Positions 16,381 to 24,087 of a stretch of 64,000 bases of DNA are shown in pieces. The position numbers were made by a program, and so were the translations under genes. Position 1 is the stretch's first letter, and each line of letters begins with the position of its first letter. The notes beneath the pieces were generated by a model. The model saw only the letters and a list, made by a program, of their open reading frames with translations. It did not search any database and was not told the DNA's origin. The stretch is from Microbacterium aurum. Its GTDB lineage: Bacteria > Actinomycetota > Actinomycetes > Actinomycetales > Microbacteriaceae. The stretch is from NCBI RefSeq assembly GCF_016907815.1, contig NZ_JAFBCQ010000001.1, forward strand, positions 1,612,001 through 1,676,000, written 5' to 3'.

Positions 16381-17145
16381 ATGCGTGGAATCTGGGGCCT
16401 CGCCGCCGTCGCTGCTGCCGTCCTCGTCCTGGCGGGATGCGCCGCCGAACCGACGCCGCTGGCGACACCGCCTGCCAGTACGGCGGCCGAACCCGCGGTG
16501 ACGATCGACGCTGTCGTCGACGGCGACACGATCGAGACGAGCGCCGGAACGGTGCGCATCATCGGGATCGACGCGCCCGAACGCGGCGAATGCGGGTACG
16601 ACGAGGCCTCCGCGCTCGTCGCGTCGCTCCTGCGTCCGGGGGATGCCGTCGTCCTGCAGCTTCCCGACGGTGAGAACGATCAGGACCAGCACGGCAGGCT
16701 GCTGCGCTACGTCGACACGGTCGACGGCGTCGACGTCGCCGCCGCGGTGCTCGCCGCGGGCCTCGCCGTCGCGCGGTACGACTCGACCGAGGGGTATCCC
16801 GCGCACCCGCGCGAGACCGCCTATCGTGCCGGCCAGCTCGCCACCCTCACCGCCTCCGGCGACGTGAGCACGACCGCGTGTGCCGCCGCGGCGCAGGCCG
16901 CCGCTGAGGCCGAGCAAGCCAGGATCGCCGCAGAGCAGCAGGCAGCGCAGGCTCCCGCTGCGCCCGCCGTCGACGAGTGGTGGCGGCAGTACTCGTCGTG
17001 CACGAAGCTCAAGAAGAACACCAACGGACACCCCACGGGGCCGTTCTCGCGGGACAACCCGGCAGAGGCCGCCGTGTACGACTGGTTCGCGAACGGCACC
17101 GGCAACAACGGCGACGGCGAAGGCGACGGCCTCGCGTGTGAGTAG
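16381..17145 (+). CDS. Secreted SNase-like nuclease lipoprotein with excalibur domain
   Basis: The 254-residue protein begins with a lipoprotein signal whose lipobox is LVLAGC (Cys20). A thermonuclease (SNase) domain follows at about 40-165, with VVDGDTIET, RIIGIDAPERGECG and GRLLRYV. An alanine/glutamine-rich linker comes next. The C-terminus is an excalibur calcium-binding domain (about 205-254, NGHPTGPFSRDN … GDGEGDGLACE). It would be anchored outside the membrane and degrade nucleic acid in a calcium-dependent way. ATG 16381 was chosen because it starts the signal peptide. Confidence 0.9.
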   Translation: MRGIWGLAAVAAAVLVLAGCAAEPTPLATPPASTAAEPAVTIDAVVDGDTIETSAGTVRIIGIDAPERGECGYDEASALVASLLRPGDAVVLQLPDGENDQDQHGRLLRYVDTVDGVDVAAAVLAAGLAVARYDSTEGYPAHPRETAYRAGQLATLTASGDVSTTACAAAAQAAAEAEQARIAAEQQAAQAPAAPAVDEWWRQYSSCTKLKKNTNGHPTGPFSRDNPAEAAVYDWFANGTGNNGDGEGDGLACE

Positions 17146-17194
17146 GCGAGCGCGACCATGAGCCACGCGCCGCGCGACCTGGCAGAGTGAGTCC

Positions 17195-17998
17195 ATGACC
17201 GATGTCGACGTCGATGCCGAGCTTGCGGCGCTGCGAGCCCGCGCGTACGGGGCGGATGCCGACATCCACGACGATCCGGTCGCGCTCGCGCGACTGCGGG
17301 ATCTCGAGGAGCGCCGCCGCATCATGGGGGAGGCGGCCGTCGCGCCATCGGCACCGGCCGCACCGGCGGTCGCGCCGCCACCGTCCGCGTTCGTGTTCGC
17401 GTCACTCGTTGCCGGCACCGACGCCCGCCCGGATGCCGGCCACACCCCCGACCACACCCTCGACCCGGGCCGCGACCGGGCCGCAGACCCCGCGGCAGAC
17501 CCGGCCGTCGCGCCCGCGGCATCCGACACCGCGCCGCGCTCGCGTGGACGCCTGCTCCTCGCCTGCGCTGTCACCGCGCTCGCGACGGCGGCCATCACCG
17601 GCGGCATCACCCTGTGGGCGACCTCGGCGGGCGCCGACCGCCCCGACGCCGTCGTGCGCCCCGCGGTCGATCCCACCCCGAACGAGACGCTCGACGATCA
17701 GGTCACCGACATCGTCCAGTTCGACGACTTCCACGGCATGCAGGTAGCCGCCGGGACGCTCTCCGAAGACCGGACGCAGCGCTGCGTTTTCATCACCATC
17801 CCGCAGGGCCAATTCAGGAGCGGCACCGGCGCCTGCGCGATCGCTCCCTTCGATCCCCAACTCGACCTCGCCCTCGCCACCTACGCCGGCTCGGAGATCG
17901 CCGACGCCTTCGGCGCTGACGCCGTGCTGCGGCTGCGCGTCGTCGGCGACGAGCTGCGCGTCTTCGTCGCCCACGAGCCCGCCGACACCGGCGCCTGA
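17195..17998 (+). CDS. Single-pass membrane protein of unknown function
   Basis: The 267-residue product has an acidic cytoplasmic N-terminus rich in Asp and Arg (ELAALRARAYGADADIHDDP), a Pro/Ala-rich linker, and one transmembrane helix at about 118-140 (LLLACAVTALATAAITGGI). The extracytoplasmic C-terminal domain of about 120 residues has two cysteines (QRCVFITIP, TGACAIAPF) that could form a disulfide. I do not recognise a family. ATG 17195 is followed by a coherent N-terminus. Confidence 0.75.
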   Translation: MTDVDVDAELAALRARAYGADADIHDDPVALARLRDLEERRRIMGEAAVAPSAPAAPAVAPPPSAFVFASLVAGTDARPDAGHTPDHTLDPGRDRAADPAADPAVAPAASDTAPRSRGRLLLACAVTALATAAITGGITLWATSAGADRPDAVVRPAVDPTPNETLDDQVTDIVQFDDFHGMQVAAGTLSEDRTQRCVFITIPQGQFRSGTGACAIAPFDPQLDLALATYAGSEIADAFGADAVLRLRVVGDELRVFVAHEPADTGA

Positions 17999-18061
17999 CC
18001 TCGTGACCCGATCACCGCGTGGGAGCGCGCGGGAACGGCGCCGACTTGGCGTGATCGGCTG

Positions 18062-18832
18062 GTGAGCCGTCGTCCCCGCCACCGCGTTCCGGTCGCCATC
18101 GCGACGCTCGCCGCCGCGGCCGTGGTGATCGCGATCGCGGCCGTGATCGTGGGCCCGGCCATCTGGCAGGCGGCCACCACCCGGCTCGCCGACCGCGACA
18201 CGTCGATGACCCTGACGGCGGCCGGCGCGACGGCCGAGATCCCCGTGGCGGCCGGCTGGTCGTACAGCACGCCACCGTTCGGCGAGAGCCGGGTGACACT
18301 CCACAGCGCCGACGGCGCGATGACCGTCCAGTTTCAGGTGACGGCGGATGGCGGGGCGGAGGAGGCCGCGCGCGCCCTCGGCGGCGAGGTCACCGCCTTC
18401 GACACCGAGCCGATCGGGCAGGCGGAGGTCGTCCATGCCCGCACGCGCGACCGCGCCGCCGTGGCCGGTGCCGTCGCCGCCGCCCGCAGCGCGGCGACCG
18501 GAACGGCGTACGCCCCCGCCGTGTTCGACGCCGGCGCGGGACTCGGCGCCCGAGGCGGCGGCGCCGTCCCGGGCGGGATCGTGTATCACGGCCGACCGGT
18601 TGACCCGGTCGGCCGCGCCGTCAGTGGGCCGCGTCGTACGCCTCGAGGACGGATGCTGGGACGCGCCCTCGCTCGGACACGGTGTACCCGTTGGCGCTCG
18701 CCCACTCCCGGATGGGGCCGTAGTCGCGCTGACCGGAGCGGCGCTGCGGAGCCCGGCCGCCGCCTCCGCTGCTTCCGCGACGCGGCGCGCTCGCGGTGGA
18801 GCGTGCCGAGACCGACCGGGCGGCGGCGATGA
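18062..18832 (+). CDS. Membrane-anchored hypothetical protein, 3' end probably frameshifted
   Basis: From GTG 18062 the product has one N-terminal transmembrane helix (about 10-36) and an extracytoplasmic part of about 150 residues (TAEIPVAAGWSYSTPPFGES…). The open frame then runs 212 bases antisense through lsr2 and across a strong terminator hairpin at 18589-18615, which is implausible. In another frame a TGA sits inside the hairpin at 18601. A one-base change near 18500-18580 would end the protein there, so residues after about 165 are probably not genuine. Confidence 0.5.
   Translation: MSRRPRHRVPVAIATLAAAAVVIAIAAVIVGPAIWQAATTRLADRDTSMTLTAAGATAEIPVAAGWSYSTPPFGESRVTLHSADGAMTVQFQVTADGGAEEAARALGGEVTAFDTEPIGQAEVVHARTRDRAAVAGAVAAARSAATGTAYAPAVFDAGAGLGARGGGAVPGGIVYHGRPVDPVGRAVSGPRRTPRGRMLGRALARTRCTRWRSPTPGWGRSRADRSGAAEPGRRLRCFRDAARSRWSVPRPTGRRR
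18589..18615. terminator. Bidirectional hairpin between convergent genes
   Basis: An 11-bp perfect stem, CGGCCGACCGG, and its complement close a 5-base loop, located six bases after the lsr2 stop codon. It likely ends transcription of lsr2 and of the converging membrane-protein gene. Confidence 0.6.
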
Positions 18833-18992
18833 AGGGGGCGAGCGCCGCGCGCAGCGCGGCGGCGTTCTCGTCGGTGAGGTCGATCTCGTAGGCGGTGCCG
18901 TCGAGCGAGAACAGTACGGTCTCGCCGGCGCCCACCTCCAGCACGGTGCCGTCGAGGTCATCCACGAGCTGATGCACGATTCTGCGGGCCAT
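18621..18992 (-). CDS. lsr2: Lsr2-family nucleoid-associated protein
   Basis: The 123-residue protein has the Lsr2 dimerisation half (ARRIVHQLVDDLDGT, LFSLDGTAYEIDLTDENAAA) and a C-terminal DNA-binding domain with RDYGPIREWASANGY and GRVPASVLEAY. The middle linker is Ser/Gly/Arg-rich. Lsr2 silences A+T-rich, horizontally acquired DNA by bridging the minor groove. Its start is preceded by the ramA-like gene, only nine bases away, on the same strand, so they may be cotranscribed. Confidence 0.95.
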   Translation of the reverse strand: MARRIVHQLVDDLDGTVLEVGAGETVLFSLDGTAYEIDLTDENAAALRAALAPFIAAARSVSARSTASAPRRGSSGGGGRAPQRRSGQRDYGPIREWASANGYTVSERGRVPASVLEAYDAAH

Positions 18993-19001
18993 GAGGGGAG
19001 C

Positions 19002-19856
19002 CTAGGGCAGCAGCCCGGCGCGCCGGGCCTTGGCGACGGCGGCGTGGCGCGTCCCAGCATCCAGCTTCGCCATCGCGGACTGCAGGTACGACTTCACCGT
19101 TCCCTCGCGCAGTGCCAGCGTGACGGCGATCTCGGCGTTGGTCTGGCCGAGCGCGGCGCACGCCAGCACATCGGTCTCGCGCGGCGACAGCTTCACGTCC
19201 AGCGGCTCGACAGCCGCAGCGCCGTCGTGCGAGAGCGCGGCCAGCCGGCGTTCGATCTCGCCGAGCCGCTGCCGCAGACCGAGGTCGGCGACGTCGGCGC
19301 CGATGCGGCGGAGCTCCGCGTACGTCTCCCGCAGCTCTTCGCGCGCCGCGACATCCAGGCTGGGCGTCGCATCGGGGGAGGGGACCAGCGACAGCCGGCG
19401 GTTCACCTCGTCGCGCACCCGCAGCTCGGTCGCCAGGTCCGACGCGACCTGCAGCGCGTTGCGCGCGGTGTTCTCCTGCAGCGGCGACTGCGCCCACGAC
19501 CCGCAGTACAGCATCCCGCGCGCCTTGCCCGAGACGACCACCGGCACCGCGAACAGCGTCGCGATGCCCTCGCCGAGAATGGCACGGTCGTAGTCATGCG
19601 TGATGTTGCGGGACGAGCGGTAGTCCAGCGCCAGCCGGGGACGGCGCTCGACGAGCGCACGACCGCCGAGGCCGCGGGTGGCCTGCACCACGAGTCCCGA
19701 GATCGAGGGCGTGCGGGTGCCGACGATCGACGTCACCTCGACCGAATTGCCGCGCTCGAAGCCACCGAAGGCCACGGGCATACCCGTGCGGGCGGCGAGG
19801 TCGCCGACAGCGTGGGTCAGCAGATCCTGACCTGAGGCGAGGGCTTCGACTGCCAT
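19002..19856 (-). CDS. ramA: RamA-like LuxR-family regulator with GAF-type domain
   Basis: The 284-residue protein has a GAF-like N-terminal sensory region (about 10-150, with ATLFAVPVVVSGKARGMLY). A helical linker follows, then a LuxR helix-turn-helix (LSPRETDVLACAALGQTNAE, then VKSYLQSAMAKL). Length and layout match Corynebacterium RamA, the regulator of acetate metabolism. The neighbouring divergent genes encode a DUF485 protein and an acetate symporter, which fits that role. The symbol is inferred from architecture and context. Confidence 0.8.
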   Translation of the reverse strand: MAVEALASGQDLLTHAVGDLAARTGMPVAFGGFERGNSVEVTSIVGTRTPSISGLVVQATRGLGGRALVERRPRLALDYRSSRNITHDYDRAILGEGIATLFAVPVVVSGKARGMLYCGSWAQSPLQENTARNALQVASDLATELRVRDEVNRRLSLVPSPDATPSLDVAAREELRETYAELRRIGADVADLGLRQRLGEIERRLAALSHDGAAAVEPLDVKLSPRETDVLACAALGQTNAEIAVTLALREGTVKSYLQSAMAKLDAGTRHAAVAKARRAGLLP

Positions 19857-19984
19857 CGCATCTACCTACTTCCGGGGGTGACGGCTGCGTCACTCGTTTT
19901 CGTAGCGTCGACGATATCACGCGGCCGGTCGAGGACGACCGGACGCCTCGATTCGTCGAGCTGAAGAAAAGGCATCGCAGATTC

Positions 19985-20230
19985 GTGTGGCCGCTGACGA
20001 TCGCGTTCCTCGTCTGGTACTTCGCCTACGTGCTGCTGTCGTCGTTCGCGACGGAGTTCATGTCGACCCCGGTGTTCGGCGCCGTCAACGTCGGCCTGCT
20101 GATGGGGCTCGGCCAGTTCGTCACGACGTTCGCGATCACCATGTGGTACGTCTCGTACGCGAACCGCCGGCTCGACCCGGTCTCCGCGGAGATCCGCGCC
20201 GACCTCGAGGCGCAGGAGGCCGGCCGATGA
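19985..20230 (+). CDS. DUF485 membrane protein, acetate symporter partner
   Basis: The small membrane protein has two helices (WPLTIAFLVWYFAYVLLSSF and VNVGLLMGLGQFVTTFAI) and ends SYANRRLDPVSAEIRADL. DUF485 proteins are regularly encoded just before ActP/MctC-type symporters, and the ATGA overlap with the next gene supports coupling. Codons upstream of GTG 19985 read PRFVELKKRHRRF, which matches the family N-terminus. No standard start exists in that stretch, so the true start is uncertain or the 5' end is mutated. Confidence 0.8.
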   Translation: MWPLTIAFLVWYFAYVLLSSFATEFMSTPVFGAVNVGLLMGLGQFVTTFAITMWYVSYANRRLDPVSAEIRADLEAQEAGR

Positions 20231-21861
20231 GACTCCGACAGCTTCAGGGGCCGTGGGAGGCCGCCGCGGCCACCGTGACCGCCGACAACAACCCGGTGCT
20301 CAACATCTCGATCTTCGGCGCGTTCGTCGCGGTGACGCTCTTCATCGTCATCCGCGCGAGCCGCAACAACAAGACCGCCGCCGACTACTACGCCGCCGGC
20401 CGTTCGTTCACCGGGCCGCAGAACGGCTTCGCGATCGCCGGGGACTATCTGTCCGCGGCATCCTTCCTCGGCATCTGCGGTGCCATCGCCATCAACGGCT
20501 ACGACGGGTTCCTCTACTCCATCGGGTTCCTCGTGGCGTGGCTCGTCGCGCTGCTGCTGGTCGCCGAGCTCATGCGCAACACCGGCAAGTTCACGATGGC
20601 GGACGTGCTCTCGTTCCGCCTGAAGCAGGGCCCCGTGCGGATGGCCGCGGCCATCACGACCCTCGCGGTGTGCTTCTTCTACCTGCTCGCGCAGATGGCC
20701 GGCGCCGGCGGGCTCGTCTCGCTGCTGCTCGGCATCCACGAGCAGATCGGCCAGTCGATCGTCATCGGCGTCGTCGGCGTGCTCACGTTCGTCTACGTGC
20801 TGATCGGCGGCATGAAGGGCACCACCTGGGTGCAGATCGTGAAGGCGTTCCTGCTCATCGGCGGGGCCATCGTCATGACCATCTGGGTGCTCGCCATCAA
20901 CGGGTTCAACTTCAACACGCTGCTGGAGTCGGCCGTGGCCGCCTCGACGACCGACCCCAAGGACGCGATCCTCGGCCCCGGCCTGCAGTACGGCAAGAAC
21001 CCGTGGGACTTCATCTCCCTCGCGATCGCGCTCGTGCTCGGCACCGCCGGCCTGCCGCACGTGCTGATGCGCTTCTACACGGTGCCGACGGCCAAGGAGG
21101 CGCGGCGTTCGGTGGTGTGGGCGATCTGGCTGATCGGCCTTTTCTACCTGCTGACCCTCGTGCTCGGCTACGGCGCCGGCGCGCTCGTCGGCCCGGAGGT
21201 CATCAAGGCGGCACCGGGCGGCGTGAACTCCGCGGCCCCGCTGCTCGCGCAGGCGCTCGGCGGTCCGCTGCTGCTCGGCTTCATCTCGGCCGTCGCGTTC
21301 GCGACGATCCTCGCGGTCGTGGCCGGCCTCACGATCACGGCCGCGGCATCCTTCGCCCACGACATCTACGCGAACGTCGTGAAGAAGGGCAAGGTCGCCC
21401 CCGACGGGGAGGTCAAGGTCGCGCGTCGCACGGTGATCGTCATCGGCATCCTCGCGATCCTCGGCGGCATCGGCGTGCAGGGACAGAACGTCGCGTTCCT
21501 CGTGGCGCTCGCCTTCGCCGTCGCGGCATCGGCGAACCTGCCCACGATCCTGTACTCGCTGTACTGGCGGAAGTTCACCACCCGCGGCGCGGTGTGGAGC
21601 ATGTACGGCGGACTGGCCGCGGCCATCATCCTCATCGTGCTCTCGCCGGTGTTCTGGGGCACCGAGACCAGCGTCTTCAAGAACGTCGGCGTCGCGATCT
21701 GGCCGCTGAACAACCCGGGGATCGTGTCGATCCCGCTCGGGTTCTTCCTCGGCTGGCTCGGATCGGTGACCTCGCGGCGCGCGGAAGACCCCGTCAAGGC
21801 GGCCGAGATGGAGGTGCGCTCGCTCACCGGCTACGGCGCCGAGAAGGCGGTCGACCACTAG
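20227..21861 (+). CDS. actP: Sodium:solute symporter, acetate/monocarboxylate type (ActP/MctC-like)
   Basis: This 544-residue SSS-family transporter has about 13 helices. Motifs include DYYAAGRSFTGPQNGFAIAG, DYLSAASFLGI, GGMKGTTWVQIVKAFLL and PHVLMRFYTVP, all typical of ActP and Corynebacterium MctC. It imports acetate or related short-chain acids with a cation. It is coupled to the DUF485 gene and lies opposite the ramA-like regulator. Its stop codon TAG (21859-21861) is part of the CTAG target duplication of the adjacent IS701 element. Confidence 0.92.
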   Translation: MRLRQLQGPWEAAAATVTADNNPVLNISIFGAFVAVTLFIVIRASRNNKTAADYYAAGRSFTGPQNGFAIAGDYLSAASFLGICGAIAINGYDGFLYSIGFLVAWLVALLLVAELMRNTGKFTMADVLSFRLKQGPVRMAAAITTLAVCFFYLLAQMAGAGGLVSLLLGIHEQIGQSIVIGVVGVLTFVYVLIGGMKGTTWVQIVKAFLLIGGAIVMTIWVLAINGFNFNTLLESAVAASTTDPKDAILGPGLQYGKNPWDFISLAIALVLGTAGLPHVLMRFYTVPTAKEARRSVVWAIWLIGLFYLLTLVLGYGAGALVGPEVIKAAPGGVNSAAPLLAQALGGPLLLGFISAVAFATILAVVAGLTITAAASFAHDIYANVVKKGKVAPDGEVKVARRTVIVIGILAILGGIGVQGQNVAFLVALAFAVAASANLPTILYSLYWRKFTTRGAVWSMYGGLAAAIILIVLSPVFWGTETSVFKNVGVAIWPLNNPGIVSIPLGFFLGWLGSVTSRRAEDPVKAAEMEVRSLTGYGAEKAVDH

Positions 21862-23261
21862 TAGTACTTGGTTAGGTTCTTGTTAATGGTCGTGATGACT
21901 GTTAACCTCGCGGCGTGCGGGCGGATGAGATCGAGCGGGTGCGGGCCGAGTTGGACGGGTTCGTCGGGGAGGTGTTCGCGTCGCTTGCGCGGAAGGATCA
22001 GCGGGCCAAGGGCGGCTGGTATCTGCGGGGGCTGATGCTGGAGGGGCGCCGCAAGTCGATGCAGCCGATGGGGGATCGGCTCGGGATCGACTATCAGCAG
22101 CTGCAGCAGTTCGTGTCCTCGTCGCCGTGGCCGGTGGAACCGGTGCGCCGGCAGCTCGCGCGGAAGGCGGTGGGGCTGATCGGGCCGGAGGCGTGGGTGG
22201 TCGATGACACCGGGTTCGTCAAGGACGGCCCGGCATCCCCGGGGGTCGCCAGGCAGTACTCGGGCACGCTCGGGAAGGTCGGGAACGTGCAGATCGGCGT
22301 CACCGTGCACGCCGTGACGGACACTGCGTCGTGCCCGTTGGACTGGCGACTGTTCCTCCCCGAGGCGTGGGACGACACCTGTTCGGAGAGCAACGAACAC
22401 GCCGAGCTGGTCGCTGCCCGACGGGTCAAGGCGCAGATCCCGGACACGGTCCGGCACCGCGCGAAGTGGGAGCTTGCGTTGGAGATGATCGACGAGCTTC
22501 GCGCCTGGGGCCTTGTCCCGCCGGTGATGGTCGGTGATGCCGGCTACGGGGAGATCGGGTACTTCCGCACCGGCCTGACCGAGCGAGAGATCCCCTACGT
22601 GGTGCAGGTGAAGTCATCCACCAGCCTGCACGACGCCCAGGCCCGGTTCGAGATACCCACCCCGACAGGGAAGCCGGGGCGACCGTTCACGCAGGCGAGT
22701 TACCAGGGCACGCCGGTGCAAGCGAAGACCTACGCCCAGGCGCTGCCAGCCAGCGCGTTCGCGGAGGTGTCCTGGCGGCAAGGCTCCAAGGGGATCATGA
22801 CCAGCCGATTCACCGCAGCCCGCGTGCGTCCCGCGAACCGGAACCTGCCCAAGAATCCGGACGGGTCGCTGCCCGACTGCTGGCTCCTCGTCGAATGGCC
22901 CGAAGACGCCACCGAGCCCACCGACTACTGGCTATCCACTCTCGCCGAGGACACGCCGATCGCCGAGCTGGTCCGGCTTGGGAAGATCCGCTGGCGCATC
23001 GAGCACGACTACCGCGAACTCAAACACGGCCTCGGCCTGGACCACTTCGAAGGCCGCACCTGGCTGGGCTGGCACCACCACGTCACCCTCGTGACCGCGG
23101 CGCACCTCTTCGTCACGACACAGCGCCTCACCACAGCCCCAAAAGCGGCCGGGGCAGCCTGACCTTCTACGAGACCCTCCGCGAACTCCAGACCGCGGTC
23201 ATCCGTCTCATGTCATGTTGCCCCTACTGCCGAAGAGCCGGACCAACCTAACCAAGTACTA
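21862..23261 (+). mobile_element. IS701-family insertion sequence, apparently intact
   Basis: The element is 1400 bases with perfect 17-bp terminal repeats, TAGTACTTGGTTAGGTT, flanked on both sides by CTAG (21858-21861 and 23262-23265). That fits the 4-bp C/T-T-A-A/G duplications of IS701 elements. It carries a single uninterrupted transposase. Perfect repeats and target duplication suggest recent insertion. Confidence 0.93.
21915..23162 (+). CDS. IS701-family transposase
   Basis: The 415-residue transposase has the DDE_5 fold: first Asp in WVVDDTGFVKDG, second Asp in VMVGDAGYGEIG, and Glu in IEHDYRELKHGLGLDHFEGR. Length and motifs match IS701 transposases, and the frame is uninterrupted. 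GTG 21915 lies 53 bases inside the left repeat and begins RADEIERVRAELDGF. The enzyme would excise and reinsert the element at CTAG-like sites. Confidence 0.93.
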   Translation: MRADEIERVRAELDGFVGEVFASLARKDQRAKGGWYLRGLMLEGRRKSMQPMGDRLGIDYQQLQQFVSSSPWPVEPVRRQLARKAVGLIGPEAWVVDDTGFVKDGPASPGVARQYSGTLGKVGNVQIGVTVHAVTDTASCPLDWRLFLPEAWDDTCSESNEHAELVAARRVKAQIPDTVRHRAKWELALEMIDELRAWGLVPPVMVGDAGYGEIGYFRTGLTEREIPYVVQVKSSTSLHDAQARFEIPTPTGKPGRPFTQASYQGTPVQAKTYAQALPASAFAEVSWRQGSKGIMTSRFTAARVRPANRNLPKNPDGSLPDCWLLVEWPEDATEPTDYWLSTLAEDTPIAELVRLGKIRWRIEHDYRELKHGLGLDHFEGRTWLGWHHHVTLVTAAHLFVTTQRLTTAPKAAGAA

Positions 23262-23275
23262 CTAGCGGTCTGTTC

Positions 23276-23337
23276 TACACACCGAGACCCCGCGTCGCGA
23301 CGCGGGGTCTCGGCGTCTGCGCGGGGTCTCGGTGTGG
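23276..23337. terminator. Bidirectional terminator with two alternative 3' arms
   Basis: The arm ACCGAGACCCCGCG at about 23281 can pair with CGCGGGGTCTCGG at 23301-23313, forming a near-continuous palindrome. It can also pair with a second copy, CGCGGGGTCTCGGTGT, at about 23320-23335. It sits between the convergent acetate symporter and the alkyltransferase-like gene. It was presumably the symporter's terminator before the IS701 insertion put 1.4 kb between them. Confidence 0.6.
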
Positions 23338-23350
23338 GTCCGCGACCGGC

Positions 23351-23905
23351 CTACACGGCCGCGGAGTCTGGCCCGCCGGCGCGGTCCGCGCCGGCGGCGG
23401 CCTCGAGGTCGAGCAGGAAGCGCTTGCGCTCGGGGTGGCCGCCGTACTCGCCGATCGACCCGTCGCTGCGCACGACACGGTGTGCGGGCACGACGATCGA
23501 GATGGGTGTGCGGGCACAGGCCGACCCGGCGGCGCGGTGTGCGCGGGGGGAACCCGCCAGGATCGCGACCTCGCCGTACGATGCCGTCTCGCCGTAGGGG
23601 ATCGTGCAGATGGCCTCCAGCGCCCGCCGCGCGAAGCCGTCGACGCCGGACAGATCGAGGGCGAGATCGAAGTCCCGACGGATGCCGGCGAAGTACTCGT
23701 CCAGTTGCGTCGTGACCGCGGCGGTCGCCGCCTCGTCGGGCACCGGCACGGCGCGCAGTTGCGCGCTGACCTCGGCGAGTGCGGCCTCGCGGGCGCCGAC
23801 GGCGATCTCGAGCAGGTGGAGGACGGCGAGGCCCTCGTCGGTCGTGACGACGAGAGCCTCGCCGATCGGCGTCGGGTGCACCGAGTATGCGGCGGAGGGG
23901 GTCAT
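23351..23905 (-). CDS. Alkyltransferase-like protein (MGMT fold, acceptor Cys replaced by Ala)
   Basis: The 184-residue protein has the Ada/Ogt layout: an RNase-H-like N-terminal half, then the DNA-binding half with IPYGETASYGEVAILAGSPR and SDGSIGEYGGHPERKRFLL. The alkyl-acceptor motif PCHRV reads PAHRV here, so the methyl-accepting cysteine is missing. Such ATL proteins bind O6-alkylguanine without repairing it and hand lesions to nucleotide excision repair. ATG 23905 was chosen; earlier starts add an arginine-rich stretch absent from the family. The convergent neighbour is the acetate locus. Confidence 0.82.
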   Translation of the reverse strand: MTPSAAYSVHPTPIGEALVVTTDEGLAVLHLLEIAVGAREAALAEVSAQLRAVPVPDEAATAAVTTQLDEYFAGIRRDFDLALDLSGVDGFARRALEAICTIPYGETASYGEVAILAGSPRAHRAAGSACARTPISIVVPAHRVVRSDGSIGEYGGHPERKRFLLDLEAAAGADRAGGPDSAAV

Positions 23906-24087
23906 GCGTCCATGATGGCGGCGCCGCGGCATCCGCCCGCCACGAGCGGCCCCGATTGTGGACAACCCGAGGCGGAGGCCCGCGGGGGAGAGGGCGATGA
24001 CACCTCACCAGGCCACAGGCGTCACATCAGCCCCAATCCCGCGACAACCCGCCGCGTTGCGGGTGTCGGCCCGCGGCGGAGCCTAAG

